Assembly (NCBI RefSeq): GCF_005403045.1
Contig: NZ_BJCL01000003.1
Location: forward strand, 310,001-374,000
Source of the DNA: Pseudaquabacterium pictum
GTDB lineage: Bacteria; Pseudomonadota; Gammaproteobacteria; Burkholderiales; Burkholderiaceae_C
Length of the DNA stretch: 64,000 nucleotides
Direction: 5' to 3'
Below the pieces are notes generated by a model. It searched no databases, was not told the DNA's origin, and was given only the letters and a program-made list of their open reading frames with translations. The translations under genes and the position numbers were made by a program. Each line of letters opens with the position of its first letter. Position 1 is the stretch's first letter. Shown one piece after another: positions 1 through 8,544 of the stretch.

Positions 1-1726
1 CTCGCGCCTGGTGCCGGTGGAAAACGCCGCGATGGACGACCGCACCGTCATCCAGTGGGACAAGGATGACCTCGATGCCCTGGGCCTGATCAAGGTCGAC
101 ATCCTGGCCCTGGGCATGCTGAGTGCCATCCGCCGCGCGCTGGCCATGGTGGCGGCCAAGCAGGGCCTGGCGCAGTTGCAGATGCACCAGCTGCCGCAGG
201 GCGATGACGCGGTGTACGACATGCTGTGCCGCGCCGACAGCATCGGCACCTTCCAGGTCGAGAGCCGCGCCCAGATGAGCATGCTGCCGCGCCTGAAACC
301 GCGCGAGTTCTACGACCTGGTGATCGAGGTCGCCATCGTGCGGCCCGGCCCCATCCAGGGCGGCATGGTGCACCCCTACCTGCGCCGCCGGTCGGGTGAA
401 GAACCCGAGGACTACCCCAACGAGGCCGTGCGCCAGGCCCTGGGCCGCACCAAGGGCGTGCCCATCTTCCAGGAGCAGGTGATGCAGCTGGCCATCCTGG
501 CGGCCGATTTCACCCCTGGCGAGGCCGACGCCCTGCGCCGCGCCATGGCGGCCTGGAAGCGCAAGGGCGGCCTCGGCCCGTTCCATGAACGCCTGGTCGG
601 CCGCATGGTGGCCAAGGGCTACGACCCGGCCTATGCCGAGCGCATCTTCAAGCAGATCGAGGGCTTCGGCGAATACGGCTTCCCCGAGAGCCATGCCGCC
701 AGCTTCGCGCTGCTGGTCTATGTCAGCGCCTGGCTGAAATGCCACCACCCCGACGCCTTCCTGGCCGCCCTGCTCAACAGCCAGCCGATGGGCTTCTACG
801 CCCCGGCCCAGCTGGTGCGCGATGCCCGCGCCCACGGCGTGCAGGTGCGGCCGGTGGATGTGCTGCACAGCGATTGGGACACCGTGCTGGAAGGGCAGGG
901 CGGGGAGGACGGCGATGGCCTGCGCCGGGATGCCGCGCCGGGCCTGCGCCCGGACGCCCCGCCGGGCCTGCGCCCGGGTGCCCCGCCGGTTCTGCGCCCG
1001 GTGCGCCTGGGCTTGAACCGCATCATCGGCCTGGCCGAGGCCGATGCCCGCCGCCTGCTGGCCGCGCGCGCGGCGCTGGCCCCGGGCGAGGCCTTCGCCA
1101 GCGTCGAGGACCTGGCCCGCCGCGCCGCGCTGGATGCCCATGCGCTGCAGCTGCTGGCCCAGGCCGATGCGCTGCGCAGCCTGGCCAGCCACCGCCACCA
1201 GGCCGCCTGGGCGGTGCGCGGCATCGACACCCGTGCCACGCCGCTGCTGCAGGCCACCCGCACCCACGAGGCGCCGGCCGATCTGCAGGCGCCCGGCGCC
1301 GGCCAGGCCCTGCTGGCCGATTACCGCAGCACCGGCCTGTCGCTCACCAGCCACCCGCTGGCCCTGCTGCGCGATGAACTGGCCGCCTTCCAGGTGCAGC
1401 CCGCCGCGGTGCTGGCCCTCAGCCGCCATGGCCAGCTGGTGCGGGCCTCGGGCCTGGTCACCCACCGCCAGCGGCCCGAGACGGCCAAGGGCGTGGTCTT
1501 CGTCACCCTGGAGGACGAGACCGGCGCGGTCAACGTGATCGTCTGGCCCACGGTGGCCGAGGCCCAGCGCCAGCCGCTGCTGGCGGCCACGCTGCTCACC
1601 GTCTATGGCGTCTGGCAACGCGACCGCGAAGGCCCCGATGCCGTGCAGCACCTGGTCGCCCGGCGCCTGGTCGACCATTCCGGTCTGCTGCAGGGTCTGG
1701 TCAGCAAGAGCCGGGATTTCCACTGA
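1..1726 (+). CDS. dnaE2: Error-prone DNA polymerase DnaE2, C-terminal part (5' end outside window)
   Basis: The frame is open from the first bases of the window, so the N-terminus is missing. About 574 residues remain of a protein usually about 1,050 long. They include the end of the palm and fingers (VDILALGML, GTFQVESRAQM, RPGPIQGGMVHPYL, PIFQEQVMQLA), the helix-hairpin-helix region and a C-terminal OB fold (VFVTLEDETGAVNVIVWP). The short spacing and the ending SKSRDFH are typical of DnaE2 rather than replicative DnaE, which lies at 31057. By family knowledge DnaE2 does translesion synthesis in SOS mutagenesis, normally with ImuA and ImuB just upstream, here outside the window. A proline-rich tandem repeat at 917-1000 sits between the polymerase part and the HhH region. 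Confidence 0.95.
   Translation, partial: SRLVPVENAAMDDRTVIQWDKDDLDALGLIKVDILALGMLSAIRRALAMVAAKQGLAQLQMHQLPQGDDAVYDMLCRADSIGTFQVESRAQMSMLPRLKPREFYDLVIEVAIVRPGPIQGGMVHPYLRRRSGEEPEDYPNEAVRQALGRTKGVPIFQEQVMQLAILAADFTPGEADALRRAMAAWKRKGGLGPFHERLVGRMVAKGYDPAYAERIFKQIEGFGEYGFPESHAASFALLVYVSAWLKCHHPDAFLAALLNSQPMGFYAPAQLVRDARAHGVQVRPVDVLHSDWDTVLEGQGGEDGDGLRRDAAPGLRPDAPPGLRPGAPPVLRPVRLGLNRIIGLAEADARRLLAARAALAPGEAFASVEDLARRAALDAHALQLLAQADALRSLASHRHQAAWAVRGIDTRATPLLQATRTHEAPADLQAPGAGQALLADYRSTGLSLTSHPLALLRDELAAFQVQPAAVLALSRHGQLVRASGLVTHRQRPETAKGVVFVTLEDETGAVNVIVWPTVAEAQRQPLLAATLLTVYGVWQRDREGPDAVQHLVARRLVDHSGLLQGLVSKSRDFH
917..1000 (+). repeat. 24-bp in-frame tandem repeat inside dnaE2 (3.5 units)
   Basis: Units lie at 917-940, 941-964, 965-988 and a partial one at 989-1000. 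Each encodes eight residues of the form GLRPxAPP (GLRRDAAP, GLRPDAPP, GLRPGAPP, VLRP). They form a low-complexity linker in an otherwise conserved polymerase. Confidence 0.85.
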
Positions 1727-1766
1727 CCGCCAGCCGCCCGCCGGCCGCTCGCCGAGAATGCGCGCC

Positions 1767-2495
1767 ATGTCTGCCGCCGACGCCGCTCCCCTGATGCCCG
1801 ACACCCTGCAGTGGCTGCCCGCCAGCGGCCAGCCCGAGCAGCTGATGCTGCTGCTGCACGGCTGGGGCGCCAGCGCGGCCGACATGGCGCCGCTGGCGCG
1901 CACGCTGCAGGCGGCGTTTCCGCAGGCCGCGCTGCTGGCGCCGCAGGGCTTCGAGCCGGTGGACAGCGGCCTGGCGGGACGCCAGTGGTTCAGCCTGGAC
2001 GGCGTCACCGAAGACACCCGCCCCGCCCGCGTGGCCGCGGTGCTGCCGCGCCTGGCCGACTGGGTGCGCGCCGCCCAGCAGGCCAGCGGTGTGGGCCCGG
2101 CGGCCACCGCGCTGGTGGGCTTCTCGCAGGGCGCCATCCTGGCACTCGAACTGGCCCAGCTGCACGACGGCCTGGCCGGCCGCGTGCTCAGCTTCGCCGG
2201 CCGCTATGCCGCGCTGCCCACGGTGCCCCTGGCCCACACCACGCTGCACTTCTTCCACGGTGCCACCGACACGGTGATCCCCGCCGCCCAGTCGCGCCTG
2301 GCCATGGAGCGGCTGGCCGCGCTGCAGGGCGACGCCACCATCGACATCGCCAGCGGCGTGGGCCACACCCTGCCCCCGGCCCTGATGCAGTGCGCCGTGC
2401 AGCGCCTGCAGACCCACATCCCCCACCGCACCTGGATGGCCGCGATGGGCGCTGTGCCCGGCCTGGCCGGTCGCCAGCCGCTGGATGACGACTGA
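1767..2495 (+). CDS. Phospholipase/carboxylesterase-family alpha/beta hydrolase
   Basis: A 242-residue serine hydrolase of the acyl-protein thioesterase/carboxylesterase family (YpfH-like). The oxyanion motif LLLHGWG is near residue 30. The nucleophile elbow GFSQG places Ser at about residue 120, GATDTVIP places Asp at about 168, and GVGHTLPP places His at about 200, so the triad is complete. No signal peptide is visible, so it should be cytoplasmic. The ATG at 1767 is preferred over the ATG at 1758 because a -10-like hexamer at 1754-1759 overlaps the earlier codon and no Shine-Dalgarno sequence favours either. It probably hydrolyses short acyl esters; the substrate cannot be read from sequence. 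yaaA follows 20 bases downstream. Confidence 0.88.
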   Translation: MSAADAAPLMPDTLQWLPASGQPEQLMLLLHGWGASAADMAPLARTLQAAFPQAALLAPQGFEPVDSGLAGRQWFSLDGVTEDTRPARVAAVLPRLADWVRAAQQASGVGPAATALVGFSQGAILALELAQLHDGLAGRVLSFAGRYAALPTVPLAHTTLHFFHGATDTVIPAAQSRLAMERLAALQGDATIDIASGVGHTLPPALMQCAVQRLQTHIPHRTWMAAMGAVPGLAGRQPLDDD

Positions 2496-2515
2496 CCCGA
2501 GAGAGCGCCGCCGCC

Positions 2516-3316
2516 ATGCTGTTCCTGCTGTCCCCCGCCAAGAGCCTGGACTACGACCGCCCGCTCCCGCGCGGCGTGCGCCAGCGTGCCACCGAGCCGC
2601 TGTTCCTGCCCCAGGCCAGCGCGCTGATCGACACCCTCAAGCCGCTGCCGGCACAGCAGGTGGCCGCGCTGATGGACCTGTCGGATGACCTGGCCACGCT
2701 GAACGCTGCCCGCTACGCCGCCTGGGTGCCGCAGCACGACGACCGCAACAGCCGCCCGGCGGTGCTGGCCTTCAACGGCGATGTCTACGACGGCCTGGAC
2801 GTGCGCAGCCTGAAGGCCGCTGACCTGGCCTGGGCGCAGGACCATGTCGTCATCCTCAGCGGCCTGTACGGCGCGCTGCGCCCGCTCGACCGGCTGCAGC
2901 CCTACCGGCTGGAGATGGGCACCCGCCATGCCACGCCGCAGGGCAAGGACCTCTACGCCTTCTGGGGCGACACCGTGGCCGGCTACCTGAACCAGCGCCT
3001 GGCCGACGACAAGCACCCGCTCATCGTCAACCTGGCCTCGCAGGAATACTTCAAGGTCGCCGACCGCCCGGCCCTGGCCGCCCGCGTGGTCGACTGCGTC
3101 TTCGAGGACTGGAAGGACGATGGCCAGGGCGGCGGCCAGTACAAGATCATCAGCTTCTTCGCCAAGCGGGCCCGCGGCGCGATGGCGCGCTGGGCCATCT
3201 TGCACCGGGCACGCAGCGTCAAGGCGCTGCAGGGCTTCGATGCCGACGGCTATGCCTTCGACAAGGCCGCCTCGTCGGCCGACCGGCTGGTCTTCCGCCG
3301 CCGCGCTGCCGCCTGA
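2516..3316 (+). CDS. yaaA: Peroxide stress protein YaaA (DUF328)
   Basis: A 266-residue full-length match to the YaaA/DUF328 family. The diagnostic N-terminus is LFLLSPAKSLDY, followed by FNGDVYDGLD near residues 85-95, the conserved HVVILSGLYGALRPLD stretch and NLASQEYFK. In E. coli YaaA limits intracellular iron and DNA damage during hydrogen peroxide stress, and the fold binds DNA. It is cytoplasmic and follows the esterase closely on the same strand, so the two may be co-transcribed. No OxyR site was identified. Confidence 0.95.
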   Translation: MLFLLSPAKSLDYDRPLPRGVRQRATEPLFLPQASALIDTLKPLPAQQVAALMDLSDDLATLNAARYAAWVPQHDDRNSRPAVLAFNGDVYDGLDVRSLKAADLAWAQDHVVILSGLYGALRPLDRLQPYRLEMGTRHATPQGKDLYAFWGDTVAGYLNQRLADDKHPLIVNLASQEYFKVADRPALAARVVDCVFEDWKDDGQGGGQYKIISFFAKRARGAMARWAILHRARSVKALQGFDADGYAFDKAASSADRLVFRRRAAA

Positions 3317-3332
3317 CCCGGGCGGTCACGGC

Positions 3333-3361
3333 TTGGGCCGCGGCGGCGACGCTGCCAGAAT
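3333..3361 (+). promoter_or_regulatory. Candidate promoter of the prolyl-4-hydroxylase-like gene
   Basis: TTGGGC (3333-3338) and CAGAAT (3356-3361) are separated by 17 bases. The -10 hexamer ends only 8 bases before the ATG at 3370, so the mRNA leader would be very short. Inferred from sequence only. Confidence 0.45.
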
Positions 3362-3369
3362 CACGGGGC

Positions 3370-4236
3370 ATGACATCGCCGCAAACCGTCACGCCCGAGC
3401 TGCGCCAGTGGATCATCGAACAGGCCCAGGCCGGCTGCCGACCCGATGCCGTGCTGGCTGCCATGCGCAGCAGCGGCTGGGATGAAGAGATCGCGCTGGA
3501 TGCGCTGACCCACACCCTGCAGACCTTCCTCGGCGGCCAGCCGCCCGGCCAGGCGGTGGCGCAGGCCCTGCCGCCGCCGGTGCGGGTGCCCGAGCCGGCG
3601 CTGGCCGGATCCCCCAGCACGCTGTGGGCGCATGACCGTGACGTGAAGGTGCTGCTGGCCATGCAGCACCCGCGGGTGGTGGTCTTCGGCGGTCTGCTGT
3701 CCGACGACGAATGTGATGCGCTGGTGGCCGCCGCCGCGCCGCGCATGGCGCGCTCGGAGACGGTGGTCAACGAGACCGGCGGCAACGAGGTGAATGCCTC
3801 GCGCACCAGCGATGGCATGTTCTTCGGCCGTGGCGAGCTGCCGATCTGCCAGACCATCGAGGCCCGCATCGCCGCCCTGGTGAACTGGCCGCTGGTCAAC
3901 GGCGAAGGCCTGCAGGTGCTGCACTACCGGCCCGGCGCCGAGTACAAGCCGCACCACGACTACTTCGACCCCGCCCAGCCCGGCATGGCCGCGGTGCTGC
4001 GCCGCGGCGGCCAGCGGGTGGGCACCATCGTGATGTACCTGAACACGCCGCAGCAGGGCGGCGGCACGGTGTTCCCCGACGTGCAGCTGGAAGTGGCACC
4101 GATCAAGGGCAATGCGGTGTTCTTCAGCTACGACCGGCCCCACCCCGTCACCCGCAGCCTGCACGGTGGATCGCCGGTGCTGGCGGGCGAGAAATGGGTC
4201 GCCACCAAGTGGCTGCGCGAGGGCGAATTCCAGTAG
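3370..4236 (+). CDS. 2OG-Fe(II) oxygenase, prolyl 4-hydroxylase-like
   Basis: A 288-residue protein with a C-terminal prolyl-4-hydroxylase alpha-subunit-type double-stranded beta-helix. The metal ligands are visible: His195 and Asp197 in KPHHDYFDP, and His265 in the SLHGGSPV segment. Lys275 in GEKW, ten residues later, is the expected 2-oxoglutarate ligand. The N-terminal 60 residues (WIIEQAQAGCRPDAVLAAM, SGWDEE) form a small helical module often found in this family. By family it should hydroxylate a protein or peptide side chain using O2, Fe(II) and 2-oxoglutarate; the target is unknown. It converges on the MgtC/DUF4010 gene with 13 bases between. Confidence 0.9.
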   Translation: MTSPQTVTPELRQWIIEQAQAGCRPDAVLAAMRSSGWDEEIALDALTHTLQTFLGGQPPGQAVAQALPPPVRVPEPALAGSPSTLWAHDRDVKVLLAMQHPRVVVFGGLLSDDECDALVAAAAPRMARSETVVNETGGNEVNASRTSDGMFFGRGELPICQTIEARIAALVNWPLVNGEGLQVLHYRPGAEYKPHHDYFDPAQPGMAAVLRRGGQRVGTIVMYLNTPQQGGGTVFPDVQLEVAPIKGNAVFFSYDRPHPVTRSLHGGSPVLAGEKWVATKWLREGEFQ

Positions 4237-4249
4237 GGGTCGCAAGCGC

Positions 4250-5548
4250 TCAGCCCGGTGCCGACCAGGCCACCAGCGAGGCTGCCGCCACCAGCGCAGG
4301 CACCAGGCCCAGCGCCACCCACAGCGCGTAGCGCCGGCCCCCCGTGGTCCAGGCCACGGCGGTGCGGGTGATGCCATTGGCCCCGATCGCTGCCAGCACC
4401 GCCGTGCCGGCGCCAGCCGCGCTGATGCGGCCCTGGGCCTGCAGCGCGGCCACGGCGGTCACGCCCGCATGGGCATCGGCCAGGCCGGCCAGCGCCACGC
4501 TGGCCAGCGTGCCGGCCTGGCCGAACCACCGGTCGGCCTGCGTCACCACCAGCGTCACCGCGGTCAGCATGGCGGCCACGGTCAACGCCTGGCGGATCTG
4601 CAGCGCGCCGCCGCCCGGCGGCAGGGGCACGGCCAGCGCCGGATCCTGGCGTCCGCGCCAGGCCAGGCCGCCGCCCACCGCCATGGCCACCGCCGCCGCC
4701 GCCAGCAGCGCGGGCGTGAGCTGCAGCGCCAGTGCCGGCGCCACCGCCCACAGCATCAGCAGCGCCTGCAGCCAGGTGGCGCCGGTGGACAGCACCGCCG
4801 CGGCGGTGCAGGGCCCGGCCAGCGCCGGCTCGGCCCGCAGGCGGCTGCCCATGGCGGCCACCGTGGCGGTGCTGGAGACGAAGCCGCCCAGCAGCCCCGA
4901 CAGCGGCAGGCCGATGCCCGGCCCGGCCCAGCGCAGCGCCATGTGGCCGGCGGCCTGCAGCAGCAGGATCAGCAGCACCAGACCGGCCAGCACGCTGGGC
5001 TGCAGCCCGGCCAGCCAGGGCACCGGCTGCTGCGGCACCAGTGGCAGCAGCACCAGGCCCAGGGCGGCCAGCAGCAGGCCGTCGTGCAGCTCCTGCGCAC
5101 TCAGCAGCCGGGTGGCCACGCGGTGCAGGGGGCCGCGGGCGGCCAGCAGCACGGCCACCGCGGCGGCGCAGCCAGCGGCGAGGGCCGGCTGCGGCAGTGC
5201 CAGCACGCCGATGAAGTAGGTCACCACCAGCGCCAGCTCGGTGGTCATGCCGGGGTCGGCCGCATCGGGCTGGGGGGTGTTGGGCAAGACGCTGGCGCGC
5301 CAGCGGTCGAAGCCATAGGCCAGGCCGGCCAGCAGCACCACCGCCGCCGCGCCGGCAGCCACCAGGGCCGGCTGGCCCAGCGCCTGGGCCACTGCACCGG
5401 CCAGTGCCACCAGCGCAAAGCTGCGGATGCCGGCGGCGCGCCGGGTCGGGCCGTCGCCCTTGCGGCGTTCGCGCTCCAGGCCGATCAGCAGGCCGCTGCC
5501 CAGCGCCACCGCCAGGCCCAGCAGCAGGCTGTTGTCGGGCAGCGTCAT
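4250..5548 (-). CDS. MgtC/SapB-DUF4010 family integral membrane protein
   Basis: A 432-residue highly hydrophobic protein. The N-terminal 140 residues match the MgtC/SapB domain (LGLAVALGSGLLIGLERER, then AAGIRSFALVALAGA). The remainder matches DUF4010, with LSGLLGGFVSSTATVAAM near residue 225. Ten or more membrane segments are expected. The family is found in the inner membrane; the transported or sensed substrate is not established. It lies 10 bases after the MBL-fold gene on the same strand, so the two are probably one transcription unit. It converges with the oxygenase gene. Confidence 0.88.
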   Translation of the reverse strand: MTLPDNSLLLGLAVALGSGLLIGLERERRKGDGPTRRAAGIRSFALVALAGAVAQALGQPALVAAGAAAVVLLAGLAYGFDRWRASVLPNTPQPDAADPGMTTELALVVTYFIGVLALPQPALAAGCAAAVAVLLAARGPLHRVATRLLSAQELHDGLLLAALGLVLLPLVPQQPVPWLAGLQPSVLAGLVLLILLLQAAGHMALRWAGPGIGLPLSGLLGGFVSSTATVAAMGSRLRAEPALAGPCTAAAVLSTGATWLQALLMLWAVAPALALQLTPALLAAAAVAMAVGGGLAWRGRQDPALAVPLPPGGGALQIRQALTVAAMLTAVTLVVTQADRWFGQAGTLASVALAGLADAHAGVTAVAALQAQGRISAAGAGTAVLAAIGANGITRTAVAWTTGGRRYALWVALGLVPALVAAASLVAWSAPG

Positions 5549-5558
5549 GCCTGCCGCA

Positions 5559-6917
5559 TCACGGTGTCACGGCTTCCTGGTGCTGCGGCACCCGCACGGC
5601 CCAGCCCAGCTGGTTCTGGATGCGCGCGCGCAGCGCATCGGCGGCATCGGGCTCGCCGTGCACCACGTAGGTCTGGCGCGGTGCGGCCGGCAGCTGGCGC
5701 AGCCAGGCCATCAGCCCGTCGGCATCGGCATGGCCGGAGAAGCCTTCGAGTTGGCTCACCGTGGCCCGCACCGGCACCATGGCGCCGTGGATCTTCACCT
5801 CGCTGGCGCCGGCCACCAGGTGGGCACCGCGGCTGCCGCCGACCTGGAAGCCGGCGAAGACGATGTGGTGGCGCGGATCGGGCGCCAGGTGGGCCAGGTG
5901 GTGCAGCACCCGCCCGCCGGTGGCCATGCCGCTGGCCGACAGGATGATGGCCGGCATGCGTGCCGCTGCCAGCCGCTGTGATTGCGCTGCGGTGGCCACC
6001 ATGCGCACGCCATCGCACAGCTGGGCCACCTCGCGCGCCGGCAGGCGCAGCAGGCGGCGGTGGCGGGTGTAGAGCGCGGTGGCCTCGATGGCCATCGGGC
6101 TGTCCAGGAAGATCGGCAGCTGCGCCGGGATCTCGCCGGCCCGCTTCAGCCGCTGCAGCACCGCCATCAGCGCCTGCGCCCGGCCGACGGCAAAGGTGGG
6201 CAGCAGCACGCTGCCGCCGCGGGCCACGGTGTCGCGCACGATCTGCGCCAGCCGCTGCGGCGTGTCGTCATCGGTGGGGTGCAGGCGGTTGCCGTAGGTG
6301 GACTCGACCAGCAGCACATCCACCGCGCCCAGCGGCTGCGGCGGCGGCATCAGGATGTCGCCGCTGCGGCCCAGATCGCCCGAGAAGCCCAGGGATTCGC
6401 TGCCGCTGCGCAGCGTGACGGCGCAGGCGCCCAGCAGGTGGCCCACCGGGGTCAGCGCCACATCCACATCGCCCACCCGGCGCAGCCGGCCCGGCGCCAG
6501 CGGCACCAGCTGGGCGATGGCCCGCTTCGCATCGGCCTTGGTGTAGAGCGGCAGTGCCTTGGCATGGCGCGAGAAGCCCTGCCGGTTGGCGCGGCGGGCG
6601 TCTTCCTCCTGCAGGTGGGCGCTGTCGAGCAGCAGCACCCGGGCCAGGTCGCAGGTGGCCGGGCTGGCGTAGACCGGGCCGCGGAAACCGGCCTTCACCA
6701 GGCCCGGCAGGAAGCCGCTGTGGTCGAGGTGGGCATGGCTGAGCACCACCGCGTCCAGCGTGTGCGGCGCCACGCCCAGCGGCGCCCAGTTGCGCTCGCG
6801 CAGCACCTTCCAGCCCTGGAACAGGCCGCAGTCGAGCAGGATGCGCTGGTCGCCCAGCGTGACGAGGTGGCGGGAGCCGGTGACCGCATCGGCGGCGCCG
6901 AGGAACTGGATCTGCAT
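5559..6917 (-). CDS. Beta-CASP metallo-beta-lactamase fold RNA-processing protein
   Basis: A 452-residue protein starting at the ATG at 6917 (MQIQFLGAADAVTGS). The metallo-beta-lactamase motif SHAHLDHSG, the CD/VESTYGNR segment and the beta-CASP region (LLPTFAVGRAQ, GMATGGRVLHH) are all present, followed by the C-terminal RMMBL part (GFSGHADADGL, VVHGEPDA). This is the Ysh1/CPSF-like family of zinc-dependent nucleases found in many bacteria. RNA endo- or exonuclease activity is inferred from family. A longer frame to 7016 exists, but its extra residues look non-coding. The DUF4010 gene follows 10 bases downstream. Confidence 0.92.
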   Translation of the reverse strand: MQIQFLGAADAVTGSRHLVTLGDQRILLDCGLFQGWKVLRERNWAPLGVAPHTLDAVVLSHAHLDHSGFLPGLVKAGFRGPVYASPATCDLARVLLLDSAHLQEEDARRANRQGFSRHAKALPLYTKADAKRAIAQLVPLAPGRLRRVGDVDVALTPVGHLLGACAVTLRSGSESLGFSGDLGRSGDILMPPPQPLGAVDVLLVESTYGNRLHPTDDDTPQRLAQIVRDTVARGGSVLLPTFAVGRAQALMAVLQRLKRAGEIPAQLPIFLDSPMAIEATALYTRHRRLLRLPAREVAQLCDGVRMVATAAQSQRLAAARMPAIILSASGMATGGRVLHHLAHLAPDPRHHIVFAGFQVGGSRGAHLVAGASEVKIHGAMVPVRATVSQLEGFSGHADADGLMAWLRQLPAAPRQTYVVHGEPDAADALRARIQNQLGWAVRVPQHQEAVTP

Positions 6918-6972
6918 GGTGGGCCTGTTGGCAACGGTGGCAGTGCCAAGTGTGCGCCACCGTGCAGCGGCC

Positions 6973-7440
6973 TCAGGCGCTGAGTTTCTGGTACTCGAAG
7001 AACATCTGGCCGGCAAACGCCAGCGTGCCCATCAGCGCCGCGCCGCCCACCAGCAGCGCGATCACCACCGCGATCACCGGCGCCCAGCGGGTGTCCTGCA
7101 GCGGCTGGCCGCGGCGCTCGGCCCAGCGCTCGTCGGGCGTCAGGCCCAGCACGATGGTCGACAGCATGGCCACCACCACCATCGCGCCGAACAGCGGGAT
7201 CAGCAGCCAGGCGGCATGGTCGTCCTGGCCCAGGTTCAGCATGCGGACCACGCCCACCAGGCCGATGAGCGACCCCAGCGCATGCAGCCAGCCCAGCACA
7301 TCGCGCCAGCCGTGCAGGTAGAAGCGGTGCGCGCCGAGCAGCCCGCCCAGCAGCGCCAGCCAGGTGGCCAGGGTCTTGGATTTGGACTTGGTCGCGGCGG
7401 TGGAGCCCGCAGCACGGTCAGGCATGGCAATCCCGGCCAT
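6973..7440 (-). CDS. TM2 domain-containing membrane protein
   Basis: A 155-residue protein. Residues about 20-75 carry the TM2 signature (LLGGLLGAHRFYLHGW) with two close hydrophobic helices, and at least two more membrane segments follow (LLIPLFGAMVVVAML; VIAVVIALLVGGAAL). The first ATG, at 7440, overlaps the stop of the upstream acetyltransferase by one base (TGATG), which suggests translational coupling; ATG 7425 is an alternative. The molecular function of bacterial TM2 proteins is unknown. Confidence 0.85.
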   Translation of the reverse strand: MAGIAMPDRAAGSTAATKSKSKTLATWLALLGGLLGAHRFYLHGWRDVLGWLHALGSLIGLVGVVRMLNLGQDDHAAWLLIPLFGAMVVVAMLSTIVLGLTPDERWAERRGQPLQDTRWAPVIAVVIALLVGGAALMGTLAFAGQMFFEYQKLSA

Positions 7441-7988
7441 CAGTCGGTGCCCGGCGTGGTGGCGCCGGTGCCCAGGCTGCGCTGCATCAGCACCACGTCC
7501 AGCCAGCGGTCGAACTTCCAGCCGCTGGCCTTGAGCACGCCGGTGTGGGTGAAGCCCAGCGCCGCATGCACGCCGATCGAGCCGGCGTTCTCGGCATCGC
7601 CGATCACCGCCAGCATCTGGCGCGCACCGGCAGCCTCGCAGCGGGCCACCAGTTCGGCCAGCAGCAGCTTGCCCACGCCGCGGCCGCGTGCGTCGGGGTG
7701 CAGGTAGATCGAGTCTTCCAGGCAGAAGCGGTAGGCCTTGCGCGGGCGGAAGTGGTTGGCATAGGCATAGCCCAGCACCGGGCTGTCGGCGCTGCCGCGT
7801 TCCTGCGCCACCAGCCAGGGCAGGCCCTTGGACAGCACGTCGTCGCGGCGGCGGTTCATCTCGGGCAGGTCGGGCGGCTCGAGCTCGAAGGTGCCGGTGC
7901 CGTGCAGCACGGCCTGGGCATAGATGGCGGTGATGGCGGGCAGGTCGGCCGGGGTGCTGGGGCGGATGAGCAGGGCGGGTGCGGTCAT
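7440..7988 (-). CDS. GNAT-family N-acetyltransferase (phosphinothricin acetyltransferase-like)
   Basis: A 182-residue single-domain GNAT protein. It shows the Pat/Bar-type start (IRPSTPADLPAITAIYAQAV, with TFELEPPD near residue 35), the Y-x-N-x-FRPR segment and the acetyl-CoA pyrophosphate loop HPDARGRGVGKLL near residues 97-109. ENAGSIGVHAALGF is the conserved C-terminal part. The family acetylates amines such as phosphinothricin, methionine sulfoximine or related small molecules; the physiological substrate here is not determinable. The TM2 gene is coupled downstream, and the rpsP promoter region lies divergently upstream. Confidence 0.9.
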   Translation of the reverse strand: MTAPALLIRPSTPADLPAITAIYAQAVLHGTGTFELEPPDLPEMNRRRDDVLSKGLPWLVAQERGSADSPVLGYAYANHFRPRKAYRFCLEDSIYLHPDARGRGVGKLLLAELVARCEAAGARQMLAVIGDAENAGSIGVHAALGFTHTGVLKASGWKFDRWLDVVLMQRSLGTGATTPGTD

Positions 7989-8028
7989 GTTGGCAAATTT
8001 CAGCCGCGGCAGGCGGCGTGCCTCAGTT

Positions 8029-8034
8029 TATAAT
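8029..8034 (+). promoter_or_regulatory. -10 element (TATAAT) of the rpsP-rimM-trmD-rplS operon
   Basis: A consensus TATAAT lies in the 240-base gap between the divergent acetyltransferase gene and rpsP. No good -35 box is visible 17 bases upstream. It predicts a leader of about 190 nt before rpsP. Confidence 0.55.
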
Positions 8035-8121
8035 GCGCGGTTTTCGGCGACGGTGGGTGCGGCAGATCAATTGGCTGCACCTGCGTATCTACGACGCCGA
8101 TCCCTGTGCCGCCAGCGTCTT

Positions 8122-8145
8122 CTGCGGGGCTTTTCAGCCCGGCAG
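8122..8145 (+). promoter_or_regulatory. Stem-loop in the rpsP leader
   Basis: CTGC (8122-8125) pairs with GCAG (8142-8145), and GGGCT (8127-8131) with AGCCC (8136-8140). One G-G mismatch separates the two stems, and the loop is TTTC. The hairpin lies in the long untranslated leader of rpsP and could serve attenuation or autoregulation, which is inference. It has no U-tract. Confidence 0.5.
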
Positions 8146-8228
8146 CCGTGCCCCGGTGGTGATTTGATGGTCCAGCCTCGCGTGTCTCCTTGGCCGGCCT
8201 GTCGCCCAGATTCTTTCGGAAGATCAAC

Positions 8229-8504
8229 ATGGTCGTCATTCGACTTGCCCGCGGCGGCGCCAAGAAGCGCCCGTTCTACAACATCGTGGTCGCCGACTCG
8301 CGCGAGCGCCGCGACGGCCGCTACCTCGAGCGCCTGGGTTTCTACAACCCGATGGCCGCCGGTGCCGAGCAGCCGCTGCGCGTGGCACTCGACCGCGTCA
8401 CCTACTGGACCGGCGTGGGCGCGCAGATGTCGCCCACCGTCAAGCGCCTGGTGAGCGACGCCGCCAAGGCCCAGGTGGCCCCGGCCGCCCCCGCCGCTGC
8501 CTGA
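8229..8504 (+). CDS. rpsP: 30S ribosomal protein S16
   Basis: A 91-residue protein with the S16 N-terminus [19 protein letters not shown] and the conserved [14 protein letters not shown] segment. It ends in an Ala/Pro-rich tail. The ATG at 8229 is preferred over an upstream in-frame ATG at 8190 because S16 proteins begin exactly here; the sequence CGGAAGA lies just upstream. S16 is an early assembly protein of the 30S body. It is the first gene of the conserved rpsP-rimM-trmD-rplS operon. Confidence 0.98.
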   Translation: MVVIRLARGGAKKRPFYNIVVADSRERRDGRYLERLGFYNPMAAGAEQPLRVALDRVTYWTGVGAQMSPTVKRLVSDAAKAQVAPAAPAAA

Positions 8505-8544
8505 TCTGGCTGCCGGCTGAACCCGCCCCGCGCGCCCCGTCGCC

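Noticed and set aside
917-1000. Possible CRISPR-like repeat
   Set aside because: Units are contiguous 24-mers without spacers and lie in frame inside dnaE2.
4112-5947. Plus-strand frame of about 600 codons opposite the DUF4010 gene
   Set aside because: Low-complexity Arg/Gln/His translation; the minus-strand membrane protein is clearly the gene.
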